Made by a program: the position numbers and the translations under genes | Shown: piece after piece, positions 6,697 through 13,647 of the stretch | How the letters are laid out: each line of letters opens with the position of its first letter | Numbering within the stretch: position 1 is the first letter of the stretch | DNA from: Lachnospiraceae bacterium UBA1683 | GTDB lineage: Bacteria; Bacillota; Clostridia; Lachnospirales; Lachnospiraceae | Reading direction: 5' to 3' | Assembly (NCBI GenBank): GCA_002320245.1 | Contig: DCKD01000082.1 | Coordinates: 1-23,657 of the forward strand | Length of the DNA stretch: 23,657 bases | The notes under the pieces: generated by a model | The model's database searches: none | What the model was told of the DNA's origin: nothing | What the model saw: only the letters and a program-made list of their open reading frames with translations

Positions 6697-7722
6697 ATGA
6701 AGAAGATACTAAGTGCAATACTGGTTATGTGTATGTGTTTCGGATTACTGGCTGGATGTGGCGGAAAAGTCATTACAAACGATTTTAACTCAGAGACAAA
6801 CCAAAGTATTTCAGTGAAGGGATATTCTTTCGAAGTACCTGAATCCTGGAAGAAAGGGGAAAACTCAACAGACGAGATTCAATATTTTTATCCAGAAAAA
6901 GGTATGATGATGGTGGCGTATTCAGAAATGAATCAAAGTCTGGATGATGAGAATGTAAGAAGTGATTTTATTAAGCACTTAGGTCAATTCCCAAATATGT
7001 TTGGAAAAGGCTTTGAAAAATATAAGTTGCTTTCAGCAGAAGAGACTCTTGTTAATAAGGAAAATGCATATAGATTTGAAATGAAGATACGGACGAACAA
7101 TCAAGACTATTTGTCAACAATGATTGCCTTTGATTGTAGCACAGGTATAATTTCATTTTTAATGTGTACGGAAAAAGGAGGAAATCAGGATTATACAGAT
7201 GATTTTGAGAAAGTTGTAGCCTCCATTTCTAAACCGTTACCTTTTGAAAACACGATAGAAGATGTTGGTTATGTACTTAATACATTGAGTAGTGCTGGGA
7301 TTTGTGATTTTTCATCAATAGATGTTGGAGAAAATTCGGATACACCTCTGAAATCATGGGTTGACAAGTCAAATGATACAATAATAATGGTGGTTGGAGA
7401 TGAAAATAGAAAGGTAACAGTTGTATCTGCTAGCGCAAAAAGTGAACAAGCATTTACTTCTGTTTGTACAATAGCATTAATGGGGGTTGATGTAGTACCT
7501 ACAGGTACACCTGAATTTTTAGCTAATATAGCTCCGGAGAATTTGGAAAAGATGCAAGATGGTGTAGATGGTGTAAAGAGTGAAGTGATAGATGGTGTGT
7601 TTTATATGATACAGAAATCAGAAAATGGAACGTATAAATATTCATTTACTTTGCAACGGGATGCGGAGACAAAAGAAGACTACGAAGAATATGTAGAACA
7701 TAGAAAATTCATGGGAAATTAG
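6697..7722 (+). CDS. Prophage-encoded lipoprotein (moron-like cargo)
   Basis: A 341-residue exported protein with a type II signal peptide: MKKI, a hydrophobic stretch (LSAILVMCMCFGLLAG) and the lipobox LLAGC with Cys21, then GGK. The mature part begins with a domain resembling PsbP/DUF1795-type lipoprotein folds (ISVKGYSFEVPESWKKGEN, then YFYPEKGMMMVAYSEM) and continues with a second, unassigned part. I choose ATG 6697 because GAGGGAGG ends at 6690, 6 bases before it; ATG 6691 directly abuts that site. It lies between head genes yet has no assembly role, is AT-rich, and has its own promoter and terminator. Such cargo lipoproteins can block superinfection or change the host surface; that role is inference. 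Confidence 0.8.
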   Translation: MKKILSAILVMCMCFGLLAGCGGKVITNDFNSETNQSISVKGYSFEVPESWKKGENSTDEIQYFYPEKGMMMVAYSEMNQSLDDENVRSDFIKHLGQFPNMFGKGFEKYKLLSAEETLVNKENAYRFEMKIRTNNQDYLSTMIAFDCSTGIISFLMCTEKGGNQDYTDDFEKVVASISKPLPFENTIEDVGYVLNTLSSAGICDFSSIDVGENSDTPLKSWVDKSNDTIIMVVGDENRKVTVVSASAKSEQAFTSVCTIALMGVDVVPTGTPEFLANIAPENLEKMQDGVDGVKSEVIDGVFYMIQKSENGTYKYSFTLQRDAETKEDYEEYVEHRKFMGN

Positions 7723-7736
7723 AATAGCGAAAAATG

Positions 7737-7765
7737 AACCACTTACTTCGGTAGGTGGTTTTATT
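7737..7765 (+). terminator. Rho-independent terminator after the lipoprotein gene
   Basis: A 10-bp stem (7737-7746 with 7751-7760, one G-U pair), a TTCG tetraloop and a T-rich tail (TTTTATT). It lies 14 bases past the lipoprotein stop. Confidence 0.8.
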
Positions 7766-7788
7766 ATGCTTATTTGTAGGAGGAAGAA

Positions 7789-8148
7789 ATGTTTCAGGAT
7801 AGAAAAGTGGATATTATGGGAACAGAATACACTGTTGAATTCGTAGAAAAGTACCCAGAGCATTTATCAGATTTTGAGGAAACAGCAGACGCATTGTGCA
7901 ATTCACAGGACAGAGCAATATATGTGAAACTAAACAATGATAAGGATATGACTGAACAGGGGAAAAAGAGGTTGCATAACAAAAACCTTAGGCATGAGAT
8001 TATTCATGCTTTTCTTTATGAGAGTGGTTTATCAGCAAATACATATGGTCATATGGGTGCATGGGCAGAAAATGAGGAAATTGTAGATTGGTTTGCGATA
8101 CAGTCGCCAAAAATATTCAAGACTTTTAAAGAAGTTGACTGCTTATGA
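7789..8148 (+). CDS. Small HExxH metallopeptidase-like phage protein
   Basis: A 119-residue cytoplasmic protein with no signal peptide. It has a zinc-protease motif at residues 69-73 (HEIIH) in the helix LRHEIIHAFLYESGL and a downstream acidic helix WAENEEIVDWFAIQ that could supply the third ligand. The arrangement recalls the ImmA/IrrE and SprT-like minimal metallopeptidases of phages, though it is shorter. ATG 7789 has an excellent AGGAGG site. The stop overlaps the ATG of the next gene (ATGA), so the two are probably translated together. The substrate is unknown. ImmA-like proteins cleave phage repressors, but this one lies in the head region, so that role is not assumed. Confidence 0.75.
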   Translation: MFQDRKVDIMGTEYTVEFVEKYPEHLSDFEETADALCNSQDRAIYVKLNNDKDMTEQGKKRLHNKNLRHEIIHAFLYESGLSANTYGHMGAWAENEEIVDWFAIQSPKIFKTFKEVDCL

Positions 8149-8354
8149 AACAATCGTATACAGTAACAGAAGATGCGGACATGTTAGCTCCTGATTGGCT
8201 GACTGCCCGCATTAATTATACAACAATAAAATTCATATACCATTTTATTGATGGCACCGCAAAATTGAAAGGAGTGAGAATCGGAAATGAAATTGCAAAA
8301 GTTGGTGAGGTGGTTGCGTTTGATGGCAAGCGGTTATCCGTAGAAAGAAGGTAA
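8145..8354 (+). CDS. Small phage protein of unknown function
   Basis: A 69-residue protein coupled to the metallopeptidase-like gene by an ATGA overlap. The N-terminus is polar (MKQSYTVTEDADMLAPDWLT). The C-terminal half looks like a small beta domain (VRIGNEIAKVGEVVAFDGKR). I do not recognise a family. The tight coupling suggests a shared function with the upstream HEIIH protein, possibly as a partner or inhibitor, but nothing in the sequence proves this. Confidence 0.6.
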   Translation: MKQSYTVTEDADMLAPDWLTARINYTTIKFIYHFIDGTAKLKGVRIGNEIAKVGEVVAFDGKRLSVERR

Positions 8355-8370
8355 TCCGATATCTCCCGAA

Positions 8371-8396
8371 TAGGCGCCGGGTTATGCGTCTTTTTA
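8371..8396 (+). terminator. Weak rho-independent terminator
   Basis: AGGCGC at 8372-8377 pairs with GCGTCT at 8386-8391 (6 bp, one G-U), followed by TTTTTATTA. An alternative CCCG/CGGG hairpin (8365-8368 with 8378-8381) would compete with it. It closes the accessory stretch before the scaffold gene. Confidence 0.5.
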
Positions 8397-8445
8397 TTAT
8401 GTCCGAAAAACCATTATGACAATAAAACTGCTTGGAAATTATCCC

Positions 8446-8489
8446 CTGTGGCATGGGAGAATAACTGCCACGGCCAGCGGAGACACCGC
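8446..8489 (+). promoter_or_regulatory. Structured leader before the scaffold gene
   Basis: Two hairpins lie in the 167-base gap before the scaffold gene: an 8-bp stem (8446-8453 with 8466-8473, one G-U) and GCGG/CCGC (8477-8480 with 8486-8489). Neither is followed by a T run, so they are not simple terminators. They may stabilise or process the very abundant capsid mRNA, or control scaffold translation. I see no known riboswitch in the gap. Confidence 0.35.
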
Positions 8490-8521
8490 ATGAAAAAACA
8501 ATGACCGCAGAAAGGAAGAAT

Positions 8522-9139
8522 ATGGAACTTAGAGAATTATTAGGCGAGGAACTGTTTGGACAGGTTGATGCAAAGATTCAGGAGCATAATGCAGGAATTG
8601 AAGATAAACTGCAGCATGTACGGTATGCAGACTTGTCGGAAGGCAATTATGTCAGCAGAGAAAAGTATCAGACATTGGAAACGAAGTCGAATGGCTTGCA
8701 GACGCAGCTTGATGATGCAAATACTACCATTAAATCATACAAGGATATGGACATTGATGGAATCAAACAGTCTGCTGCTGATTGGGAGGCAAAGTACAAC
8801 AGAGATACACAGGCCCTGCAAGAGCAGATTGAGAATCAGGGCAGACAGTTTGCCGCAGAACGTTTTCTGGATACACAGAAAATCAAATCACCGCTTGCGA
8901 GAAAGGCAATCCTTGCCACATTCCTCTCAGAGGGTCCGGAATACAAAGATGGTGCTTTTGTAGGTGCTGACGAGTATATGAAAAGCATCAAAGAAAAATA
9001 TCCGGATGACTTTGAAAAGGAAGAAGAACAGAAAAAGACTTGGGTTCGTGGAACACATAACACCTACAAGCCTCAGACAAAGTCTGAAGAAGAGGCTTAT
9101 AGAACAGCTAAGTACGGCAACAACAAATATGCAAAATAA
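8522..9139 (+). CDS. Phage scaffolding protein (GP20-type)
   Basis: A 205-residue internal scaffold that guides capsid assembly and is later lost. It has the typical N-terminus (MELRELLGEELFGQVDAKI), a long coiled coil at about residues 45-120 (KYQTLETKSNGLQTQLDDAN), the conserved AERFLDTQKIKSPLARKAI segment and a charged C-terminus (EEEAYRTAKYGNNKYAK) that probably contacts the capsid protein. ATG 8522 has AAGGA 6-7 bases upstream. ATG 8501 is in frame but has no ribosome site. The gene lies directly before the major capsid gene, as usual. Confidence 0.9.
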   Translation: MELRELLGEELFGQVDAKIQEHNAGIEDKLQHVRYADLSEGNYVSREKYQTLETKSNGLQTQLDDANTTIKSYKDMDIDGIKQSAADWEAKYNRDTQALQEQIENQGRQFAAERFLDTQKIKSPLARKAILATFLSEGPEYKDGAFVGADEYMKSIKEKYPDDFEKEEEQKKTWVRGTHNTYKPQTKSEEEAYRTAKYGNNKYAK

Positions 9140-9156
9140 AAAAGGAGAATAAAACT

Positions 9157-10026
9157 ATGGAATATGGTGGGTATAACGTAAGTGAAAAATACAGTCCGAT
9201 TGTAGAACCGAATTTTTATTTCGATGCAATCTTTCAGCCGGGACTGACATTCAGTGACCAGCATCAGGGAGAGGCAGATGGAGCTGGCGCAGTAAAGATT
9301 TTCAAGCTGGCGGCAAAAGCTGCGAAGGCGCCGAAATCCCCTGCATCTGATTTTGAACATGGGAATGCAGATAACGACTTGATTCCACTGCTCATAAACA
9401 ATGCACAGCAGGAGTCAACAAAAATCTATAATGTGCAGGCGCAGGCAGTTCCGTACAATATGGCGGACGAGCATCTGTCCCAGTCCGTGCAGGTATGCCG
9501 TGAAGGCTGGCAGATGTCCGGTCTTGCGTGTCTCGCACATGAAGGAACAGTAATGGGGGACACAGAGGCAATTACAGAATCAAATATCATTAAAAAGGTT
9601 ATTGCAGGAAGAAAGTCAATCCGGAAACAGAAAGCGTCTGCAAACGTGGTGCTTGCGTCTGTTGAAACATACAGTACAATGTTGGAAGTTGCAGGGGACA
9701 AGTTCACTCCGGTCAAGAATGATGAAATCATCAGAACTGGCCAGATGGGTTATTATCTCGGAATGCTCTGGGTAGAGTGCAATATGCTCGACCTGTCAAC
9801 AGCGGCAAAGTATTACGACTATACAGGAACACTCCAGACAGAAGACCTGTCCAAAGTGGAGTACATCATGTACGACTGGAGAGGACTCCATATCGTGGAC
9901 TTGTTGTCTATGGCTCGCCTGAAGGATTCCGAGAACTTCAACGGAACTCTCGCGCAGGTAGAGATTGTATCCGGATATCGCCTGGGCGATAAAAATTATG
10001 CGGTTGTAAAAAAACGGGCAGCCTAG
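9157..10026 (+). CDS. Major capsid protein
   Basis: A 289-residue main shell protein, probably of the HK97 fold. It is recognised by its place after the scaffold and by the family pattern: a polar N-arm with FYFDAIFQPG, an Ala/Lys segment (KIFKLAAKAAKAPKS), the AHEGTVMGDTEAITESNI region, the KKVIAGRKSIRKQKASANVV helix, and a C-terminal beta part ending GYRLGDKNYAVVKKRAA. ATG 9157 has AAAGGAG upstream. The last codons before the stop contain a run of seven A at 10008-10014, a slippery site from which a -1 shift enters a 95-codon open frame (next entry). Both the short and the extended protein are probably made. Confidence 0.9.
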   Translation: MEYGGYNVSEKYSPIVEPNFYFDAIFQPGLTFSDQHQGEADGAGAVKIFKLAAKAAKAPKSPASDFEHGNADNDLIPLLINNAQQESTKIYNVQAQAVPYNMADEHLSQSVQVCREGWQMSGLACLAHEGTVMGDTEAITESNIIKKVIAGRKSIRKQKASANVVLASVETYSTMLEVAGDKFTPVKNDEIIRTGQMGYYLGMLWVECNMLDLSTAAKYYDYTGTLQTEDLSKVEYIMYDWRGLHIVDLLSMARLKDSENFNGTLAQVEIVSGYRLGDKNYAVVKKRAA

Positions 10027-10301
10027 TTAATCTGACTGTTACCTCAGTAGCGGGTAGCACGAGCGGCTCTACCAAGATTACGGTGGAGCCAATTTTGACA
10101 GGCGGTAATAGCTACAAGTATAAAGTGGCTGCAAATCCTACCGTCCCAGCGGTTGGTGTAACATGTACGACCGGATATAAAGCATGGGATGGAGAAGCTG
10201 ATATTGAGGCGGCATCCGGACAGAAAATCGTTATTGTAGAAGTGGATTCGGATAACAAATGTGTTGGCACCGGGATTGCAGATGTGACATCTGCGGCTTA
10301 G
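10014..10301 (+). CDS. Frameshift-encoded C-terminal decoration/Ig-like extension of the capsid protein
   Basis: This frame has no credible start of its own. The first start-like codon is GTG 10083, which has no ribosome site, while the frame is open back into the end of the capsid gene. It lies exactly in the -1 frame relative to the capsid gene. After slipping on A AAA AAA (10008-10014), translation would read TGSLVNLTVTSVAGSTSGST and on to ADVTSAA, adding 95 residues to the first 286 (381 in total). The sequence is beta-rich and resembles small head-decoration domains (LTVTSVAG, then GNSYKYKVAANPTVP, GQKIVIVEVDSDNK). Frameshifted Ig-like capsid extensions are known in Firmicutes phages such as Listeria PSA. 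Confidence 0.72.
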   Translation, partial: TGSLVNLTVTSVAGSTSGSTKITVEPILTGGNSYKYKVAANPTVPAVGVTCTTGYKAWDGEADIEAASGQKIVIVEVDSDNKCVGTGIADVTSAA

Positions 10302-10320
10302 ATAGGAGGAAGATGTCAGT

Positions 10321-10704
10321 ATGAAGATATACGCGGATTATGAGTTTTACGTCGCAGGGTATCTGCTTGGACGAAATCCAAAGATTCCGAAAGAAGATTT
10401 CCAATTTTGGGCGATGCAGGCATCTTCCAGAATTCGAAGAGTTACGTTTGGCAGGCTGGATGATATGAAAGAGATTCCGGAGGATGTAAAGATGTGCTGT
10501 TGTGAGATTTCGGAAAAGATGTGTGTATTTGATTCTATGAAGGAAGAAGACGGACGGATCTTGCAGAGCTACAATAACGATGGCGAATCCGGTACTTATG
10601 CAACTACAGACATGACGGACGCTGCATTAGAGGGCAATATATACAGGGTTATTCATAAGTGGCTTGCGTCATCCGGATTAATGTATTGCGGGGTGGAGCG
10701 ATGA
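10321..10704 (+). CDS. Head-tail connector / DNA-packaging adaptor (gp6/gp15-like)
   Basis: A 127-residue mainly helical protein in the position of the adaptor that binds below the portal (SPP1 gp15 or HK97 gp6 type). Visible features are the N-terminal YADYEFYVAGYLLG, where these adaptors start, a short helix at AMQASSRIRRVTFG, the Cys-rich stretch KMCCCEISEKMC, and a C-terminal helix VIHKWLASSGLMY typical of the group. AGGAGG lies upstream of ATG 10321. The stop overlaps the next start (ATGA). The function is assigned from gene order and length more than from strong motifs. Confidence 0.7.
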   Translation: MKIYADYEFYVAGYLLGRNPKIPKEDFQFWAMQASSRIRRVTFGRLDDMKEIPEDVKMCCCEISEKMCVFDSMKEEDGRILQSYNNDGESGTYATTDMTDAALEGNIYRVIHKWLASSGLMYCGVER

Positions 10705-11156
10705 ATCCTAATTATAACCAGACCATCACAATATACAATTGTTTTAAGGCAGCAGACAATCCGGACAGCACGAGAGATATCTGGCAGAAAACAGTGCTGG
10801 TGGACTGCTTTTATAAAAATGTGGTCGGGCAGGTGTATTCCGGTGTTGTGGAAAGCTCATCTTCTGGTCATGGGATGAAGATGTCGAATGCATATACCGT
10901 TCGGATACCTGAGTCAGACAGATACAGACCTTATTCGGAATGGATAAAACTCCCAGAAATGGAACGGAAGAAGTATTTTACTTGCAGTGTGAATGATGTA
11001 GTGGTCAAAGGGGAATGTAAGGAAGAAATTACCGGAACTTCTCCGAATACCGCATCACAGCTTCTGAGCAAGCATAAGCCGGAAGCGTTCTTGGTGACAG
11101 CGTTTTCAGATAATACATCGTCCAGTCACGCAAAACATTACAGGTTGGGAGGGTGA
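10701..11156 (+). CDS. Putative head closure protein
   Basis: A 151-residue beta-rich protein (MNPNYNQTITIYNCFKA at the N-terminus; YTVRIPESDRYRPYSEWIKL in the middle), second in the connector cluster, where the head-closure or stopper protein is expected. It resembles an uncharacterised Firmicutes prophage family that always sits here. I chose ATG 10701 because it overlaps the previous stop (ATGA) and has GGGGTGGAG just upstream; the frame is open further back to 10659, but that would overlap the adaptor. The stop lies 2 bases before the next ATG. Confidence 0.6.
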   Translation: MNPNYNQTITIYNCFKAADNPDSTRDIWQKTVLVDCFYKNVVGQVYSGVVESSSSGHGMKMSNAYTVRIPESDRYRPYSEWIKLPEMERKKYFTCSVNDVVVKGECKEEITGTSPNTASQLLSKHKPEAFLVTAFSDNTSSSHAKHYRLGG

Positions 11157-11158
11157 TT

Positions 11159-11581
11159 ATGAGCGTTGATTTTAAGTGGAACAAGTCTATTGTACAGATT
11201 TTGGATGAAGCAACCGGCGGGAAGAACACGCTCCTGTTTATGGCGAGTGAGGCGAAACGCCTTATGGACCCGTACGTCCCCGCCTTGAGTATGAATCTTT
11301 CTCAAAATATTAGCTGCTATGTCGATGGTGATGAAGGAATCGTGCATTATAATTCACCTTACGCCAGATTCCAGCATGAGGGAATTGTTATGGTGTCTAA
11401 GATAACCGGCAGCCCCTGGGCGAGATATGGCGAGGGCAAAGTAACCACTGGGAGAAAGCTGAACCACAACAGGTCAAAACACCCGCTTGCGACGTCTCAC
11501 TGGGAAAAGGCGATGATGACGGCACGAGGACAGGAATACATCCAGTCTGTCAACGCCTATATACACGGAGGGAAACGATGA
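11159..11581 (+). CDS. Minor capsid / head-tail joining protein
   Basis: A 140-residue protein matching the Minor_capsid_2 type found third in Firmicutes connector clusters. It begins MSVDFKWNKSIVQILDEATG and has the conserved MDPYVPALSMNLSQNI and YNSPYARFQHEG segments, a late His/Lys-rich part (LNHNRSKHPLATSHWEKAMM) and a short C-tail. Its position matches tail-completion proteins of the gp10/HK97 type. The ATG at 11159 has GGGAGGG 5 bases upstream. The stop overlaps the next ATG. Confidence 0.75.
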   Translation: MSVDFKWNKSIVQILDEATGGKNTLLFMASEAKRLMDPYVPALSMNLSQNISCYVDGDEGIVHYNSPYARFQHEGIVMVSKITGSPWARYGEGKVTTGRKLNHNRSKHPLATSHWEKAMMTARGQEYIQSVNAYIHGGKR

Positions 11582-12009
11582 CAAAACATGAAGTGATGCA
11601 GTCATTTGTAAATGACAAGGTGGAAGAACTGGTCGGGAAGATGGTGTCATTCAACTTTTCCGATGGTTCTCCACAGTCTATTTCATTTCTGACGAATTAT
11701 GCCGCGAAAGTAGTCAAACAATATGTCAGGGCTGCGGATAAAGAATATGGGTTCACAATCCTGATTACATGGCCGTTTTCCACAGGAACGGATGACATGA
11801 ATGTGGAGGCGATGAACTTCGCACAGGAGTTCATGGAATGGATTGAGGAACAGAACCGGAATCGTAATTATCCTGATTTCGGGGAAAAGTGCACAGTAAA
11901 GAAAATTGAAAACATGCAGAACATGCCGAACCTTGCAACTGTTGACTGGGAGAGTGGAATCGCCCAGTACGCGATTCAGTGCAGGGTTCTTTATTTTGAA
12001 AAGAAATAG
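11578..12009 (+). CDS. Tail terminator / Minor_capsid_3-type protein
   Basis: A 143-residue protein, last in the connector cluster and directly before the tail tube gene, where the tail terminator (SPP1 gp17-like) is expected. Visible features are an N-terminal helix (KHEVMQSFVNDKVEELVGK), a central strand-rich stretch (YGFTILITWPFSTG), a helix rich in acidic residues (NFAQEFMEWIEEQNRNRN) and a C-terminal strand QYAIQCRVLYFEKK. The start overlaps the previous stop (ATGA). Terminators cap the end of the tail tube before it joins the head. The call rests on order plus family resemblance. Confidence 0.7.
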   Translation: MTKHEVMQSFVNDKVEELVGKMVSFNFSDGSPQSISFLTNYAAKVVKQYVRAADKEYGFTILITWPFSTGTDDMNVEAMNFAQEFMEWIEEQNRNRNYPDFGEKCTVKKIENMQNMPNLATVDWESGIAQYAIQCRVLYFEKK

Positions 12010-12022
12010 GAGGATAAAAACT

Positions 12023-12535
12023 ATGAAATTAAGCGAACTGATGAAAGGGCATACCCCGAATCCTGACTATGAAGGATGGGTGACAAACGATGATTATGTA
12101 TTTGCAATCGACTCGAAACCTAATACTGGGGCTGCAACAGCAGAAAAAGATTTTGTGGTAGTTGAAATGGGGATTGCAGGACTGGATGCACAGTTGAATC
12201 CAGTGACGCAGGACAAGCAGTATATCCGTTCCGGACAGAACACAATGAAAACAGGAACACAGCGCTCTTTTGCAGTGACAGGAGATAGATACGTCGGGGA
12301 TGAGGCACAGGATTATTGTCTGTCTCATGGTATGAAGTACGGAACCGGAAATGGAGTTGTAACAAATTATGTGTACTTTAACATCCTGACTGGAAAGGGA
12401 GAAAAGGGACAGTGTTCAATCATCGTAAACTCAGACGGTTCAGGAAATGCAGGGGAATCCTCTGCAGTAGACATTGAGTTTAAGAAAATCGGAAATAACC
12501 CGACAGAATATACCTATTCGACTCCTTCCGAATGA
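12023..12535 (+). CDS. Major tail tube protein
   Basis: A 170-residue protein that stacks as rings to form the tail tube. It begins MKLSELMKGHTPNPDYEGWV and shows the pattern of Firmicutes tube proteins: a beta-rich core (KDFVVVEMGIAGLDAQLNPV), the loop KQYIRSGQNTMKTGTQRSF, and the closing AVDIEFKKIGNNPTEYTYST. ATG 12023 has AGGAGG at 12009-12014. A longer open frame to 11906 overlaps the previous gene and lacks a ribosome site. After the TGA at 12533 the same frame stays open for another 51 codons with a protein-like acidic composition, discussed as a finding. Confidence 0.9.
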   Translation: MKLSELMKGHTPNPDYEGWVTNDDYVFAIDSKPNTGAATAEKDFVVVEMGIAGLDAQLNPVTQDKQYIRSGQNTMKTGTQRSFAVTGDRYVGDEAQDYCLSHGMKYGTGNGVVTNYVYFNILTGKGEKGQCSIIVNSDGSGNAGESSAVDIEFKKIGNNPTEYTYSTPSE

Positions 12536-12611
12536 ACAGAACCCGCAGTATTGCAGGCGGGGGAGGAGCTTACAGACAGGAAAACAAATATAGAAGAGGA
12601 GACGACTGTAA

Positions 12612-13022
12612 ATGAAAATGATGGAAGTGCAAATATTGGGGACAACGCTGAAAGCGGCACTGCTGAATCCGGCAACGGCGAAGAAATTTGAAGATGGGTT
12701 TAACAAGGCGTGCTTTCGAATCCGGGCAGCGGCCGGCATGGAAGGAGCAAGCGGTTCTGAACAGTTAGAAGAACAGTGCAATGCAGTTATTGACTACATA
12801 GATGATACATTTGGTTCAGGTTCTGCAAGAAAGGTATTCGGGGAAGAGACAGACTTCCTTACCTGTCTGGACGCACTGGAGCAGATGGCGGCATTGTATA
12901 AACAGCAGGTAAATCCAGTGATTAAGGAGAAGACCGAAAGAATCAATGAAATTCTCGGACTGGCATCTGTAGAGGGTGCTGCATCAGAGGGTGAAGGTGA
13001 AGGAGCGCATGGTACGTTATAA
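12612..13022 (+). CDS. Tail assembly protein, N-terminal chaperone position
   Basis: A 136-residue protein between the tail tube and the Gp15-type protein, the place of the lambda gpG-like tail chaperone. It begins MKMMEVQILGTTLKAALLNP and is largely helical. It has a central EEQCNAVIDYIDDTFGSGSA segment and ends in a Glu/Gly repeat (EGAASEGEGEGAHGTL). AGAGGAG lies about 9 bases upstream of ATG 12612. The end overlaps the next gene by 14 bases in the +1 frame. Chaperones of this kind bind the tape measure while the tube grows. The family is common in Clostridia prophages but poorly characterised. Confidence 0.7.
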   Translation: MKMMEVQILGTTLKAALLNPATAKKFEDGFNKACFRIRAAAGMEGASGSEQLEEQCNAVIDYIDDTFGSGSARKVFGEETDFLTCLDALEQMAALYKQQVNPVIKEKTERINEILGLASVEGAASEGEGEGAHGTL

Positions 13023-13647
13023 CTTCCTCGTGGAGAAACTGCCGGATATGGTTGACATATCCGGCAGGAAGTACGAGATACGGTCTGATTTTCGGGTTGG
13101 ATTTAAGCTGGAAGAGATTATGCGCAATCCAAATCTGACAGATGAAATGAAGATTCTGGATATGCTAAATGAGTATTACCCGGTTATTCCGATGGACCTG
13201 AAAGGTGCAATCGAAAAGGAACTATGGTTTTATCGGTGTGGCAATGAAAAGAGTGAGCAAAAAGAAAAAAAGGGGCGGTATCGGTATCGGAACAGAAAGC
13301 AGGAGATTGCTTATTCGTTCTGTCAGGACGCTCCCTATTTGTATGCTGCTTTTCTGGAACAATACGGGATTGACCTTTGCGAGGTGAAATACATGCATTG
13401 GTGGAAGTTCTGCTCGATGTTCGAGTCGCTCAACGAAGAGACTCAAATGAGCAAAATCATGTACTATCGGCAGGTCAGTACAATCGGAATGCCAAAAGAA
13501 AAGCGGATGTACATCACAGAGATGAAGAATAAATACCGCCTGAATGATTTGACTTCCACGGAGAACAAAGTATCACTGGCACAGAGAAATGCAGATTGGC
13601 GCGAATATATAAAGAATCGGTACCGCGGACTGAGCGAGGTGAAATAA
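13009..13647 (+). CDS. Gp15-type tail assembly protein
   Basis: A 212-residue protein of the phage Gp15 family, usually found directly before the tape measure and thought to be the second tail-assembly chaperone. The N-terminal part (LVEKLPDMVDISGRKYEIRS) and the signature DAPYLYAAFLEQYGIDL followed by YMHWWKFCSMFESL are characteristic. A lysine-rich linker (SEQKEKKGRYRYRNRKQ) separates the two. I chose ATG 13009 with AGGAG just upstream; the GTG codons at 12976, 12991 and 12997 are alternatives. The linker contains A AAA AAG at 13266-13272, but the normal frame continues into the conserved half. The stop abuts the tape measure ATG. Confidence 0.82.
   Translation: MVRYNFLVEKLPDMVDISGRKYEIRSDFRVGFKLEEIMRNPNLTDEMKILDMLNEYYPVIPMDLKGAIEKELWFYRCGNEKSEQKEKKGRYRYRNRKQEIAYSFCQDAPYLYAAFLEQYGIDLCEVKYMHWWKFCSMFESLNEETQMSKIMYYRQVSTIGMPKEKRMYITEMKNKYRLNDLTSTENKVSLAQRNADWREYIKNRYRGLSEVK

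Noticed and set aside
8490..8504. Tiny MKKQ frame before the scaffold gene and ATG 8501 as scaffold start
   Set aside because: Neither has a ribosome site; ATG 8522 with AAGGA is the better start.
12532..12615. 27-residue frame (starting MNRTRSIAGGGGAY) bridging tail tube and the next gene by ATGA overlaps
   Set aside because: The overlap geometry is tidy but the sequence looks random, it lacks its own ribosome site, and the tube frame is also open here; not strong enough to list as a gene.
12976..13022. Possible frameshift joining the two tail-assembly genes, as in lambda G/GT
   Set aside because: The second gene is in the +1 frame and has its own ribosome site and ATG; no -1 slippery site lies in the overlap.
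13266..13272. A AAA AAG slippery heptamer inside the Gp15-type gene
   Set aside because: A -1 shift there leads to only about 35 codons rich in Cys and Ser, and the conserved half of Gp15 needs the normal frame; it probably reflects a lysine-rich linker.
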